Source: Rattus norvegicus
Lineage: Eukaryota > Chordata > Mammalia > Rodentia > Muridae
DNA length: 64,000 nucleotides
Direction of reading: 5' to 3'
NCBI RefSeq assembly: GCF_036323735.1
Contig: NC_086024.1
Coordinates: forward strand, 62,892,924 to 62,956,923
In this document: piece by piece, positions 35,876 through 48,800 of the stretch
Layout: each line of letters opens with the position of its first letter
Numbering within the stretch: the stretch's first letter is position 1
Made by a program: the position numbers and the translations under genes
The notes under the pieces: generated by a model
The model's database searches: none
What the model saw: only the letters and a program-made list of their open reading frames with translations
Told to the model about the DNA's origin: nothing

Positions 35876-36672
35876 AGTGGGATCTCATAAAACTGCAAAG
35901 CTTCTGTAAGGCAAAGGACACTGTCGTTAGGACAAAACGGCAACCAACAGATTGGGAAAAGATCTTTACCAATCCTACAACAGATAGAGGCCTTATATCC
36001 AAAATATACAAAGAACTCAAGAAGTTAGACCGCAGGGAAACAAATAACCCTATTAAAAAATTGGGTTCAGAGCTAAACAAAGAATTCACAGCTGAGGAAT
36101 GCCGAATGGCTGAGAAACAACTAAAGAAATGTTCAACATCTTTAGTCATAAGGGAAATGCAAATCAAAACAACCCTGAGATTTCACTTCACACCAGTGAG
36201 AATGGCTAAGATCAAAAACTCAGGTGACAGCAGATGCTGGCGAGGATGTGGAGAAAGAGGAACACTCCTCCATTGTTGGTGGGATTGCAGACTGGTAAAA
36301 CCATTCTGGAAATCAGTCTGGAGGATCCTCAGAAAATTGGACATTGAACTGCCTGAGGATCCAGCTATACCTCTCTTGGGCATATACCCAAAAGATGCCT
36401 CAACATATAAAAGAGACACGTGCTCCACTATGTTCATCGCAGCCTTATTTATAATAGCCAGAAAATGGAAAGAACCCAGATGCCCTTCAACAGAGGAATG
36501 GATACAGAAAATGTGGTACATCTACACAATGGAATATTACTCAGCTATCAAAAACAACGAGTTTATGAAATTCGTAGGCAAATGGTTGGAACTGGAAAAC
36601 ATCATCCTGAGTGAGCTAACCCAATCACAGAAAGACATACATGGTATGCACTCATTGATAAGTGGCTATTAG
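35876..36672 (+). pseudogene. LINE-1 ORF2 remnant, truncated copy A
   Basis: This is the C-terminal 265 or so codons of ORF2, starting within the codons for a WDLIKLQSF stretch and ending at the common LISGY stop. The C-x3-C-x7-H-x4-C cysteine/histidine motif (CWRGCGER...CWWDC) is present. Variants such as KQLKKC tie it to units 1 and 2 rather than unit 3. One substitution changes a Trp codon to Leu at 36061. There is no endonuclease or RT domain, so it is inert. Its 5' end abuts the left target-site duplication, as in ordinary 5'-truncated insertions. Confidence 0.9.
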
Positions 36673-37364
36673 CCCAAATGCTTGAGTTACCCTAGATGCC
36701 TAGAACAAATGAAACTCAAGACGATGATCAAAATGTGAATGCTTCACTCCTTCTTTAAATGAGGAAAAAGAATACCCTTGGCAGGGAATAGAGAGGCAAA
36801 GATTAAAACAGAGACTGAAGGAACACCCATTCAGAGCCTGCCCCACATGTGGCCCATACATATACAGCCACCCAATTAGACAAGATGGATGAAGCAAAGA
36901 AGTGCAGACCGACAGGAGCCGGATGTAGATCGCTCCTGAGAGACACAGCCAGAATACAGCAAATACAGAGGCGAATGCCAGCAGCAAACCACTGAACTGA
37001 GAATAGGTCCCCCGTTGAAGGAATCAGAGAAAGAACTGGAAGAGCTTGAAGGGGCTCGAGACCCCAAAAGTACAACAATGCCAAGCAACCAGAGCTTCCA
37101 GGGACTAAGCCACTACCTAAAGACTATACATGGACTGACCCTGGACTCTGACCTCATAGGTAGCAATGAATATCCTAGTAAGAGCACCAGTGGAAGGGGA
37201 AGCCCTGGGTCCTGCTAAGACTGAACCCCCAGTGAACTAGACTATGGGGGGAGGGCGGCAATGGGGGGAGGGTTGGGAGGGGAACACCCATAAGGAAGGG
37301 GAGGGGGGAGGGGGATGTTTGCCCGGAAACCGGGAAAGGGAATAACACTTGAAATGTATATAAG
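36673..37364 (+). mobile_element. LINE-1 3' UTR, copy A, lacking its terminal bases and poly(A)
   Basis: This is the same 3' UTR as the other copies, with the G-rich tract at 37246-37315. It stops within ATGTATATAAG and is joined directly to a 5' UTR. The expected AAATACTCAAGTTAATAAA and A-tail are missing. The exact joint is ambiguous by 2-3 bases because both sides share AGA. Confidence 0.9.
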
Positions 37365-38069
37365 AGAGCAGCTCTCTGCTCCCAGACCCGATGAGAGAGA
37401 AACCCAACCGCCTGGTCAGGTGGGCACTCCTGAGGCTGCAGAGCGGAAGAGACCACCAACACTGCTCACCCCTGCCCACATCCCTGGCCCAAGAGGAAAC
37501 TGTATAAGGCCTCTGGGCTCCCGTGGGGGAGGGCCCAGGAGCGGCAGGACCCCACCGGACCCTGAAGGAAACAGACCGGATAAACAGTTCTCTGCACCCA
37601 AATCCCGTGGGAGGGAGAGCTAAACCTTCAGAGAGGCGGACAAGCCTGGGAAACCAGAAGAGACTGCTCCCTGCACACACATCTCAGACGCCAGAGGAAA
37701 AAGCCAAAGACCATCTGGAACCCTGGTGCACTGAAGCTCCCGGAAGGGGCAGCACAGGTCTTCCTGGTTGCTGCCGCTGCAGAGAGCCCGTGGGCAGCAC
37801 CCCACGAGCGAACTTGAGCCTCGGGACCACAGGTAAGACCAACTTTTCTGCTGCAAGAAAGCTGCCTGGTGAACTCAAGACACAGGCCCACAGGAACAGC
37901 TGAAGACCTGTAGAGAGGAAAAACTACAGGCCGGAAAGCAGAACACTCTGTCCCCATAACTGACTGAAAGAGAGGAAAACAGGTCTACAGCACTCCTGAC
38001 ACACAGGCTTATAGGACAGTCTAGCCACTGTCAGAAATAGCAGAACAAAGTAACATTAGAGATAATCTG
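37365..38069 (+). promoter_or_regulatory. LINE-1 unit 1 5' UTR (internal promoter region)
   Basis: About 705 bases, GC-richer than the ORFs, starting GAGCAGCTCTCTGCTCCCAG and running to the ORF1 ATG. No tandem monomers are visible, unlike mouse L1. By analogy with other L1s it should contain an internal RNA polymerase II promoter; this is family knowledge, not shown here. Unit 1 has CCCGATGAG where units 2 and 3 have CCCGGTGAG. The fused upstream 3' UTR places a G-rich tract just before it. Confidence 0.82.
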
Positions 38070-39278
38070 ATGGCGAGAGGCAAGCGCAGGAACCCAAGCA
38101 ACAGAAACCAAGACTACATGGCACCATCGGAGCCCAATTCTCCCATCAAAACAAACATGGAATATCCAAACACACCAGAAAAGCAAGATCTAGTTTCAAA
38201 ATCATTTTTGATCATGATGCTGGAGGACTTCAAGAAAGACGTGAAGAACTCCCTTAGAGAACAAGTAGAAGCCTACAGAGAGGAATCGCAAAAATGCCTG
38301 AAAGAATCGCAAAAATCCCTGAAAGAATTCCAGGAAAACATAAATAAACAAGTAGAAGCCCATAGAGAGGGGACACAAAAATCCCTGAAAGAATTCCAGG
38401 AAAACATAAATAAACAAGTAGAAGCCCATAGAGAGGAGACACAAAAATCCCTGAAAGAATTCCAGGAAAACACAATCAAACAGTTGAAGGAATTAAAAAT
38501 GGAAATAGAAGCAATCAAGAAAGAACACAGGGAAATAGCCCTGGATATAGAAAACCAAAAGAAGAGACAAGGAGCTGTAGATAAAAGCTTCACCAACAGA
38601 ATACAAGAGATGGAAGAGAGAATCTCAGGAGCAGAAGATTCCCTAGAGATCATTGACTCAACTGTCAAGGATAATGTAAAGCGGAAAAAGCTACTGGTCC
38701 AAAACATACAGGAAATCCAGGACTCAATGAGAAGATCAAACCTAAGGATAATAGGTATAGAAGAGAGTGAAGACTCCCAGCTCAAAGGACCAGTAAATAT
38801 CTTCAACAAAATCATAGAAGAAAACTTCCCTAACCTACAAAAAGAGATACCCATAGACATACAAGAAGCCTACAGAACTCCAAATAGATTGGACCAGAAA
38901 AGAAACACCTCCCGTCACATAATTGTCAAAACACCAAACGCACAAAATAAAGAAAGAATATTAAAAGCAGTAAGGGAAAAAGGTCAAGTAACATATAAAG
39001 GGAGACCTATCAGAATCACACCAGACTTCTCGCCAGAAACTATGAAGGCCAGAAGATCCTGGACTGATGTCATACAGACCCTAAGGGAACACAAATGCCA
39101 GCCCAGGTTACTGTATCCAGCAAAACTCTCAATTAACATTGATGGAGAAACCAAGATATTCCATGACAAAACCAAATTTACACAATATCTTTCTACAAAT
39201 CCAGCACTACAAAGGATAATAAATGGTAAAGCCCAACATAAGAAGGCAAGCTATACCCTAGTAGAAGCAAGAAACTAA
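38070..39278 (+). CDS. LINE-1 ORF1 protein, unit 1 (402 aa, long form)
   Basis: ORF1p is the trimeric RNA-binding chaperone that coats L1 RNA in the cytoplasmic ribonucleoprotein. The frame is open from MARGKRRNPSNRNQDY to its stop. A long coiled coil (about residues 50-200) contains two tandem 66-base (22-codon) repeats with the core QKSLKEFQENINKQVEAHRE at 38310-38441, plus a partial third. The RNA-recognition part begins around RRSNLRIIGIEE (about residue 221), and the C-terminal domain contains ITPDFSPETMKARRSW. It is 45 residues longer than the unit 3 protein. It differs from unit 2 by one visible residue near the C-terminus (Val for Glu in TLVEARN). The protein is intact, but the partner ORF2 is broken. 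Confidence 0.93.
   Translation: MARGKRRNPSNRNQDYMAPSEPNSPIKTNMEYPNTPEKQDLVSKSFLIMMLEDFKKDVKNSLREQVEAYREESQKCLKESQKSLKEFQENINKQVEAHREGTQKSLKEFQENINKQVEAHREETQKSLKEFQENTIKQLKELKMEIEAIKKEHREIALDIENQKKRQGAVDKSFTNRIQEMEERISGAEDSLEIIDSTVKDNVKRKKLLVQNIQEIQDSMRRSNLRIIGIEESEDSQLKGPVNIFNKIIEENFPNLQKEIPIDIQEAYRTPNRLDQKRNTSRHIIVKTPNAQNKERILKAVREKGQVTYKGRPIRITPDFSPETMKARRSWTDVIQTLREHKCQPRLLYPAKLSINIDGETKIFHDKTKFTQYLSTNPALQRIINGKAQHKKASYTLVEARN
38310..38441 (+). repeat. 66-base tandem repeats in ORF1 length-polymorphic region, unit 1
   Basis: Two near-identical 66-base copies (38310-38375 and 38376-38441) begin CAAAAATCCCTGAAAGAATT. A third partial copy continues from 38442. They keep the reading frame and extend the coiled coil by 22 residues each. 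Confidence 0.92.
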
Positions 39279-39337
39279 TCGTCTCGGCAACAAAACAAAG
39301 AGAATGAAAGCACACAAACATAACCTCACATCCAAAT

Positions 39338-42300
39338 ATGAATATAACGGGAAGCAATAATCACTATTCCTTAATATCTCTCAATATCAATGGCCTCAAC
39401 TCCCCAATAAAAAGACATAGATTAACAAACTGGATACGCAACGAGGACCCTGCATTCTGCTGCCTACAGGAAACACACCTCAGAGACAAAGACAGACACT
39501 ACCTCAGAGTGAAAGGCTGGAAAACAACTTTCCAAGCAAATGGTCAGAAGAAGCAAGCTGGAGTAGCCATTCTAATATCAAATAAAATCAATTTCCAACT
39601 AAAAGTCATCAAAAAAGATAAGGAAGGACACTTCATATTCATCAAAGGAAAAATCCACCAAGATGAACTCTCAATCCTAAATATCTATGCCCCAAATACA
39701 AGGGCACCTACATACGTAAAAGAAACCTTACTAAAGCTCAAAACACACATTGCACCTCACACAATAATAGTGGGAGACTTCAACACCCCACTCTCATCAA
39801 TGGACAGATCATGGAAACAGAAATTAAACAGTGACGTCGACAGACTAAGAGAAGTCATGAGCCAAATGGACTTAACGGATATTTATAGAACATTCTATCC
39901 TAAAGCAAAAGGATATACCTTCTTCTCAGCTCCTCATGGTACTTTCTCCAAAATTGACCATATAATTGGTCAAAAAACGGGCCTCAACAGGTACAGAAAG
40001 ATAGAAATAATCCCATGCGTGCTATCGGACCACCACGGCCTAAAACTGGTCTTCAATAACAATAAGGGAAGAATGCCCACATATATGTGGAAATTGAACA
40101 ATGCTCTACTCAGTGATAACCTGGTCAAGGAAGAAATAAAGAAAGAAATTAAAAACTTTTTAGAATTTAATGAAAATGAAGATACAACATACCCAAACTT
40201 ATGGGACACAATGAAAGCTGTGCTAAGAGGAAAACTCATAGCGCTGAGTGCCTGCAGAAAGAAACAGGAAAGAGCATATGTCAGCAGCTTGACAGCACAC
40301 CTAAAAGCTCTAGAACAAAAAGAAGCAAATACACCCAGGAGGAGTAGAAGGCAGGAAATAATCAAACTCAGAGCTGAAATCAACCAAGGAGAAACAAAAA
40401 GGACCATAGAAAGAATCAACAGAACCAAAAGTTGGTTCTTTGAGAAAATCAACAAGATAGATAAACCCTTAGCCAGACTAACGAGAGGACACAGAGAGTG
40501 CGTCCAAATTAACAAAATCAGAAATGAAAAGGGAGACATAACTACAGATTCAGAGGAAATTCAAAAAATCATCAGATCTTACTATAAAAACCTATATTCA
40601 ACAAAACTTGAAAATCTTCAGGAAATGGACAATTTCCTAGACAGATACCAGGTACCGAAGTTAAATCAGGAACAGATAAACCAGTTAAACAACCCCATAA
40701 CTCCTAAGGAAATAGAAGCAGTCATTAAAGGTCTCCCAACCAAAAAGAGCCCAGGTCCAGACGGGTTTAGTGCAGAATTCTATCACACCTTCATAGAAGA
40801 CCTCATACCAATATTATCCAAACTATTCCACAAAATTGAAACAGATGGAGCCCTACCGAATTCCTTCTACGAAGCCACAATTACTCTTATACCTAAACCA
40901 CACAAAGACACAACAAAGAAAGAGAACTTCAGACTAATTTCCCTTATGAATATCGACGCAAAAATACTCAATAAAATTCTGGCACACCGAATTCAAGAGC
41001 ACATCAAAACAATCATCCATCATGATCAAGTAGGCTTCATCCCAGGCATGCAGGGATGGTTTAATATATGGAAAACCATCAACGTGATCCATTATATAAA
41101 CAAACTGAAAGAACAGAACCACATGATCATTTCATTAGATGCTGAGAAAGCATTTGACAAAATTCAACACCCCTTCATAAAGTCCTGGAAAGAATAGGAA
41201 TTCAAGGCCCATACCTAAACATAGTAAAAGCCATATACAGCAAACCAGTTGCTAACATTAAACTAAATGGAGAGAAACTTGAAGCAATCCCACTAAAATC
41301 AGGGAATAGACAAGGCTGCCCACTCTCTCCCTACTTATTCAATATAGTTCTTGAAGTTCTAGCCAGAGCAATCAGACAACAAAAGGAGATCAAGGGGATA
41401 CAGATCGGAAAAGAAGAGGTCAAAATATCACTATTTGCAGATGACATGATAGTATATTTAAGTGATCCCAAAAGTTCCACCAGAGAACTACTAAAGCTGA
41501 TAAACAACTTCAGCAAAGTGGCTGGGTATAAAATTAACTCAAATAAATCAGTTGCCTTCCTCTATACAAAAGAGAAACAAGCCGAGAAAGAAATTAGGGA
41601 AACGACACCCTTCATAATAGACCCAAATAATATAAAGTACCTCGGTGTGACTTTAACCAAGCAAGTAAAAGATCTGTACAATAAGAACTTCAAGACACTG
41701 AGGAAAGAAATTGAAGAAGACCTCAGAAGATGGAAAGATCTCCCATGCTCATGGATTGGCAGGATTAATATAGTAAAAATGGCCATTTTACCAAAAGCAA
41801 TCTACAGATTCAATGCAATCCCCATCAAAATACCAATCCAATTCTTCAAAGAGTTAGACAGAACAATTTGCAAATTCATCTGGAATAACAAAAAACCCAG
41901 GATAGCTAAAGCTATCCTCAACAATAAAAGGACTTCAGGGGGAATCACTATCCCTGAACTCAAGCAGTATTACAGAGCAATAGTGATAAAAACTGCATGG
42001 TATTGGTACAGAGACAGACAGATAGACCAATGGAATAGAATTGAAGACCCAGAAATGAACGCACACACCTATGGTCACTTGATTTTTGACAAAGGAGCCA
42101 AAACCATCCAATGGAAAAAAGATAGCATTTTCAGCAAATGGTGCTGGTTCAACTGGAGGGCAACATGTAGAAGAATGCAGATCGATCCATCCTTATCACC
42201 CTGTACAAAGCTTAAGTCCAAGTGGATCAAGGACCTCCACATCAAACCAGACACACTCAAACTAATAGAAGAAAAACTAGGGAAGCATCTGGAACACATG

Positions 42301-43161
42301 GGCACTGGAAAAAATTTCCTGAACAAAACACCAATGGCTTATGCTCTAAGATCAAGAATCGACAAATGGGATCTCATAAAACTGCAAAGCTTCTGTAAGG
42401 CAAAGGACACTGTGGTTAGGACAAAACGGCAACCAACAGATTGGGAAAAGATCTTTACCAATCCTACAACAGATAGAGGCCTTATATCCAAAATATACAA
42501 AGAACTCAAGAAGTTAGACCGCAGGGAAACAAATAACCCTATTAAAAAATGGGGTTCAGAGCTAAACAAAGAATTCACAGCTGAGGAATGCCGAATGGCT
42601 GAGAAACAACTAAAGAAATGTTCAACATCTTTAGTCATAAGGGAAATGCAAATCAAAACAACCCTGAGATTTCACTTCACACCAGTGAGAATGGCTAAGA
42701 TCAAAAACTCAGGTGACAGCAGATGCTGGCGAGGATGTGGAGAAAGAGGAACACTCCTCCATTGTTGGTGGGATTGCAGACTGGTAAAACCATTCTGGAA
42801 ATCAGTCTGGAGGATCCTCAGAAAATTGGACATTGAACTGCCTGAGGATCCAGCTATACCTCTCTTGGGCATATACCCAAAAGATGCCTCAACATATAAA
42901 AGAGACACGTGCTCCACTATGTTCATCGCAGCCTTATTTATAATAGCCAGAAAATGGAAAGAACCCAGATGCCCTTCAACAGAGGAATGGATACAGAAAA
43001 TGTGGTACATCTACACAATGGAATATTACTCAGCTATCAAAAACAACGAGTTTATGAAATTCGTAGGCAAATGGTTGGAACTGGAAAACATCATCCTGAG
43101 TGAGCTAACCCAATCACAGAAAGACATACATGGTATGCACTCATTGATAAGTGGCTATTAG
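39338..43161 (+). pseudogene. LINE-1 ORF2, unit 1, broken by a 4-base deletion
   Basis: ORF2 normally encodes an apurinic-type endonuclease plus reverse transcriptase that carries out target-primed reverse transcription. Here the frame runs 619 codons (39338-41197). It covers the full endonuclease domain (LNING, CLQETH, VGDFNT, SDHHG motifs) and the first part of the RT domain. A 4-base deletion at about 41177-41180, relative to unit 3 at about 54021, then shifts the frame. The remainder, including FADDM, is open in another frame to 43161. Further changes shared with unit 2 but not unit 3 include FRLISL for FRPISL, GNRQGCP for GTRQGCP and YHTFIED for YQTFRED. The truncated product lacks the RT catalytic Asp pair, so unit 1 cannot mobilise itself. 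Confidence 0.93.
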
Positions 43162-43853
43162 CCCAAATGCTTGAGTTACCCTAGATGCCTAGAACAAATG
43201 AAACTCAAGACGATGATCAAAATGTGAATGCTTCACTCCTTCTTTAAATGAGGAAAAAGAATACCCTTGGCAGGGAATAGAGAGGCAAAGATTAAAACAG
43301 AGACTGAAGGAACACCCATTCAGAGCCTGCCCCACATGTGGCCCATACATATACAGCCACCCAATTAGACAAGATGGATGAAGCAAAGAAGTGCAGACCG
43401 ACAGGAGCCGGATGTAGATCGCTCCTGAGAGACACAGCCAGAATACAGCAAATACAGAGGCGAATGCCAGCAGCAAACCACTGAACTGAGAATAGGTCCC
43501 CCGTTGAAGGAATCAGAGAAAGAACTGGAAGAGCTTGAAGGGGCTCGAGACCCCAAAAGTACAACAATGCCAAGCAACCAGAGCTTCCAGGGACTAAGCC
43601 ACTACCTAAAGACTATACATGGACTGACCCTGGACTCTGACCTCATAGGTAGCAATGAATATCCTAGTAAGAGCACCAGTGGAAGGGGAAGCCCTGGGTC
43701 CTGCTAAGACTGAACCCCCAGTGAACTAGACTATGGGGGGAGGGCGGCAATGGGGGGAGGGTTGGGAGGGGAACACCCATAAGGAAGGGGAGGGGGGAGG
43801 GGGATGTTTGCCCGGAAACCGGGAAAGGGAATAACACTTGAAATGTATATAAG
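43162..43853 (+). mobile_element. LINE-1 unit 1 3' UTR, no poly(A), fused to the next unit
   Basis: Practically identical to copy A. It includes the G-rich tract (43735-43804) and ends in the same TATATAAG joint to the unit 2 5' UTR. No A-tail or target duplication separates the units. Confidence 0.9.
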
Positions 43854-44558
43854 AGAGCAGCTCTCTGCTCCCAGACCCGGTGAGAGAGAAACCCAACCGC
43901 CTGGTCAGGTGGGCACTCCTGAGGCTGCAGAGCGGAAGAGACCACCAACACTGCTCACCCCTGCCCACATCCCTGGCCCAAGAGGAAACTGTATAAGGCC
44001 TCTGGGCTCCCGTGGGGGAGGGCCCAGGAGCGGCAGGACCCCACCGGACCCTGAAGGAAACAGACCGGATAAACAGTTCTCTGCACCCAAATCCCGTGGG
44101 AGGGAGAGCTAAACCTTCAGAGAGGCGGACAAGCCTGGGAAACCAGAAGAGACTGCTCCCTGCACACACATCTCAGACGCCAGAGGAAAAAGCCAAAGAC
44201 CATCTGGAACCCTGGTGCACTGAAGCTCCCGGAAGGGGCAGCACAGGTCTTCCTGGTTGCTGCCGCTGCAGAGAGCCCGTGGGCAGCACCCCACGAGCGA
44301 ACTTGAGCCTCGGGACCACAGGTAAGACCAACTTTTCTGCTGCAAGAAAGCTGCCTGGTGAACTCAAGACACAGGCCCACAGGAACAGCTGAAGACCTGT
44401 AGAGAGGAAAAACTACAGGCCGGAAAGCAGAACACTCTGTCCCCATAACTGACTGAAAGAGAGGAAAACAGGTCTACAGCACTCCTGACACACAGGCTTA
44501 TAGGACAGTCTAGCCACTGTCAGAAATAGCAGAACAAAGTAACATTAGAGATAATCTG
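43854..44558 (+). promoter_or_regulatory. LINE-1 unit 2 5' UTR (internal promoter region)
   Basis: A 705-base copy of the unit 1 5' UTR displaced by 6489 bases. It carries the GGTGAG variant shared with unit 3. The promoter role is inferred from the family. Confidence 0.82.
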
Positions 44559-45767
44559 ATGGCGAGAGGCAAGCGCAGGAACCCAAGCAACAGAAACCAA
44601 GACTACATGGCACCATCGGAGCCCAATTCTCCCATCAAAACAAACATGGAATATCCAAACACACCAGAAAAGCAAGATCTAGTTTCAAAATCATTTTTGA
44701 TCATGATGCTGGAGGACTTCAAGAAAGACGTGAAGAACTCCCTTAGAGAACAAGTAGAAGCCTACAGAGAGGAATCGCAAAAATGCCTGAAAGAATCGCA
44801 AAAATCCCTGAAAGAATTCCAGGAAAACATAAATAAACAAGTAGAAGCCCATAGAGAGGGGACACAAAAATCCCTGAAAGAATTCCAGGAAAACATAAAT
44901 AAACAAGTAGAAGCCCATAGAGAGGAGACACAAAAATCCCTGAAAGAATTCCAGGAAAACACAATCAAACAGTTGAAGGAATTAAAAATGGAAATAGAAG
45001 CAATCAAGAAAGAACACAGGGAAATAGCCCTGGATATAGAAAACCAAAAGAAGAGACAAGGAGCTGTAGATAAAAGCTTCACCAACAGAATACAAGAGAT
45101 GGAAGAGAGAATCTCAGGAGCAGAAGATTCCCTAGAGATCATTGACTCAACTGTCAAGGATAATGTAAAGCGGAAAAAGCTACTGGTCCAAAACATACAG
45201 GAAATCCAGGACTCAATGAGAAGATCAAACCTAAGGATAATAGGTATAGAAGAGAGTGAAGACTCCCAGCTCAAAGGACCAGTAAATATCTTCAACAAAA
45301 TCATAGAAGAAAACTTCCCTAACCTACAAAAAGAGATACCCATAGACATACAAGAAGCCTACAGAACTCCAAATAGATTGGACCAGAAAAGAAACACCTC
45401 CCGTCACATAATTGTCAAAACACCAAACGCACAAAATAAAGAAAGAATATTAAAAGCAGTAAGGGAAAAAGGTCAAGTAACATATAAAGGGAGACCTATC
45501 AGAATCACACCAGACTTCTCGCCAGAAACTATGAAGGCCAGAAGATCCTGGACTGATGTCATACAGACCCTAAGGGAACACAAATGCCAGCCCAGGTTAC
45601 TGTATCCAGCAAAACTCTCAATTAACATTGATGGAGAAACCAAGATATTCCATGACAAAACCAAATTTACACAATATCTTTCTACAAATCCAGCACTACA
45701 AAGGATAATAAATGGTAAAGCCCAACATAAGAAGGCAAGCTATACCCTAGAAGAAGCAAGAAACTAA
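44559..45767 (+). CDS. LINE-1 ORF1 protein, unit 2 (402 aa, long form)
   Basis: This is the same RNA-binding chaperone as in unit 1, with the coiled coil, RNA-recognition part and C-terminal domain open throughout. It keeps the same two 66-base repeats (44799-44930) and the same length. The C-terminus has TLEEARN, as in unit 3, so unit 1 carries the derived residue. With so few differences the duplication that made units 1 and 2 must be recent. Its own ORF2 is disrupted, so any ORF1p made here could only act in trans or as excess protein. Confidence 0.93.
   Translation: MARGKRRNPSNRNQDYMAPSEPNSPIKTNMEYPNTPEKQDLVSKSFLIMMLEDFKKDVKNSLREQVEAYREESQKCLKESQKSLKEFQENINKQVEAHREGTQKSLKEFQENINKQVEAHREETQKSLKEFQENTIKQLKELKMEIEAIKKEHREIALDIENQKKRQGAVDKSFTNRIQEMEERISGAEDSLEIIDSTVKDNVKRKKLLVQNIQEIQDSMRRSNLRIIGIEESEDSQLKGPVNIFNKIIEENFPNLQKEIPIDIQEAYRTPNRLDQKRNTSRHIIVKTPNAQNKERILKAVREKGQVTYKGRPIRITPDFSPETMKARRSWTDVIQTLREHKCQPRLLYPAKLSINIDGETKIFHDKTKFTQYLSTNPALQRIINGKAQHKKASYTLEEARN
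44799..44930 (+). repeat. 66-base tandem repeats in ORF1 length-polymorphic region, unit 2
   Basis: Two 66-base copies in the same places as in unit 1, with the same GGGACA versus GAGACA difference between copies. Confidence 0.92.
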
Positions 45768-45826
45768 TCGTCTCGGCAACAAAACAAAGAGAATGAAAGC
45801 ACACAAACATAACCTCACATCCAAAT

Positions 45827-48800
45827 ATGAATATAACGGGAAGCAATAATCACTATTCCTTAATATCTCTCAATATCAATGGCCTCAACTCCCCAATAAA
45901 AAGACATAGATTAACAAACTGGATACGCAACGAGGACCCTGCATTCTGCTGCCTACAGGAAACACACCTCAGAGACAAAGACAGACACTACCTCAGAGTG
46001 AAAGGCTGGAAAACAACTTTCCAAGCAAATGGTCAGAAGAAGCAAGCTGGAGTAGCCATTCTAATATCAAATAAAATCAATTTCCAACTAAAAGTCATCA
46101 AAAAAGATAAGGAAGGACACTTCATATTCATCAAAGGAAAAATCCACCAAGATGAACTCTCAATCCTAAATATCTATGCCCCAAATACAAGGGCACCTAC
46201 ATACGTAAAAGAAACCTTACTAAAGCTCAAAACACACATTGCACCTCACACAATAATAGTGGGAGACTTCAACACCCCACTCTCATCAATGGACAGATCA
46301 TGGAAACAGAAATTAAACAGTGACGTCGACAGACTAAGAGAAGTCATGAGCCAAATGGACTTAACGGATATTTATAGAACATTCTATCCTAAAGCAAAAG
46401 GATATACCTTCTTCTCAGCTCCTCATGGTACTTTCTCCAAAATTGACCATATAATTGGTCAAAAAACGGGCCTCAACAGGTACAGAAAGATAGAAATAAT
46501 CCCATGCGTGCTATCGGACCACCACGGCCTAAAACTGGTCTTCAATAACAATAAGGGAAGAATGCCCACATATATGTGGAAATTGAACAATGCTCTACTC
46601 AATGATAACCTGGTCAAGGAAGAAATAAAGAAAGAAATTAAAAACTTTTTAGAATTTAATGAAAATGAAGATACAACATACCCAAACTTATGGGACACAA
46701 TGAAAGCTGTGCTAAGAGGAAAACTCATAGCGCTGAGTGCCTGCAGAAAGAAACAGGAAAGAGCATATGTCAGCAGCTTGACAGCACACCTAAAAGCTCT
46801 AGAACAAAAAGAAGCAAATACACCCAGGAGGAGTAGAAGGCAGGAAATAATCAAACTCAGAGCTGAAATCAACCAAGTAGAAACAAAAAGGACCATAGAA
46901 AGAATCAACAGAACCAAAAGTTGGTTCTTTGAGAAAATCAACAAGATAGATAAACCCTTAGCCAGACTAACGAGAGGACACAGAGAGTGCGTCCAAATTA
47001 ACAAAATCAGAAATGAAAAGGGAGACATAACTACAGATTCAGAGGAAATTCAAAAAATCATCAGATCTTACTATAAAAACCTATATTCAACAAAACTTGA
47101 AAATCTTCAGGAAATGGACAATTTCCTAGACAGATACCAGGTACCGAAGTTAAATCAGGAACAGATAAACCAGTTAAACAACCCCATAACTCCTAAGGAA
47201 ATAGAAGCAGTCATTAAAGGTCTCCCAACCAAAAAGAGCCCAGGTCCAGACGGGTTTAGTGCAGAATTCTATCACACCTTCATAGAAGACCTCATACCAA
47301 TATTATCCAAACTATTCCACAAAATTGAAACAGATGGAGCCCTACCGAATTCCTTCTACGAAGCCACAATTACTCTTATACCTAAACCACACAAAGACAC
47401 AACAAAGAAAGAGAACTTCAGACTAATTTCCCTTATGAATATCGACGCAAAAATACTCAATAAAATTCTGGCACACCGAATTCAAGAGCACATCAAAACA
47501 ATCATCCATCATGATCAAGTAGGCTTCATCCCAGGCATGCAGGGATGGTTTAATATATGGAAAACCATCAACGTGATCCATTATATAAACAAACTGAAAG
47601 AACAGAACCACATGATCATTTCATTAGATGCTGAGAAAGCATTTGACAAAATTCAACACCCCTTCATAAAGTCCTGGAAAGAATAGGAATTCAAGGCCCA
47701 TACCTAAACATAGTAAAAGCCATATACAGCAAACCAGTTGCTAACATTAAACTAAATGGAGAGAAACTTGAAGCAATCCCACTAAAATCAGGGAATAGAC
47801 AAGGCTGCCCACTCTCTCCCTACTTATTCAATATAGTTCTTGAAGTTCTAGCCAGAGCAATCAGACAACAAAAGGAGATCAAGGGGATACAGATCGGAAA
47901 AGAAGAGGTCAAAATATCACTATTTGCAGATGACATGATAGTATATTTAAGTGATCCCAAAAGTTCCACCAGAGAACTACTAAAGCTGATAAACAACTTC
48001 AGCAAAGTGGCTGGGTATAAAATTAACTCAAATAAATCAGTTGCCTTCCTCTATACAAAAGAGAAACAAGCCGAGAAAGAAATTAGGGAAACGACACCCT
48101 TCATAATAGACCCAAATAATATAAAGTACCTCGGTGTGACTTTAACCAAGCAAGTAAAAGATCTGTACAATAAGAACTTCAAGACACTGAGGAAAGAAAT
48201 TGAAGAAGACCTCAGAAGATGGAAAGATCTCCCATGCTCATGGATTGGCAGGATTAATATAGTAAAAATGGCCATTTTACCAAAAGCAATCTACAGATTC
48301 AATGCAATCCCCATCAAAATACCAATCCAATTCTTCAAAGAGTTAGACAGAACAATTTGCAAATTCATCTGGAATAACAAAAAACCCAGGATAGCTAAAG
48401 CTATCCTCAACAATAAAAGGACTTCAGGGGGAATCACTATCCCTGAACTCAAGCAGTATTACAGAGCAATAGTGATAAAAACTGCATGGTATTGGTACAG
48501 AGACAGACAGATAGACCAATGGAATAGAATTGAAGACCCAGAAATGAACGCACACACCTATGGTCACTTGATTTTTGACAAAGGAGCCAAAACCATCCAA
48601 TGGAAAAAAGATAGCCTTTTCAGCAAATGGTGCTGGTTCAACTGGAGGGCAACATGTAGAAGAATGCAGATCGATCCATCCTTATCACCCTGTACAAAGC
48701 TTAAGTCCAAGTGGATCAAGGACCTCCACATCAAACCAGACACACTCAAACTAATAGAAGAAAAACTAGGGAAGCATCTGGAACACATGGGCACTGGAAA

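Noticed and set aside
38310..38441. Spaced repeat pattern resembling a CRISPR array
   Set aside because: The 66-base units are directly contiguous, in frame and without spacers, within a eukaryotic ORF1 coiled coil.
38202..38860. 80-195 codon minus-strand frames inside L1 ORF1 and ORF2
   Set aside because: They are antisense shadows of the open L1 frames and recur at the same offset in each unit. No independent coding evidence.
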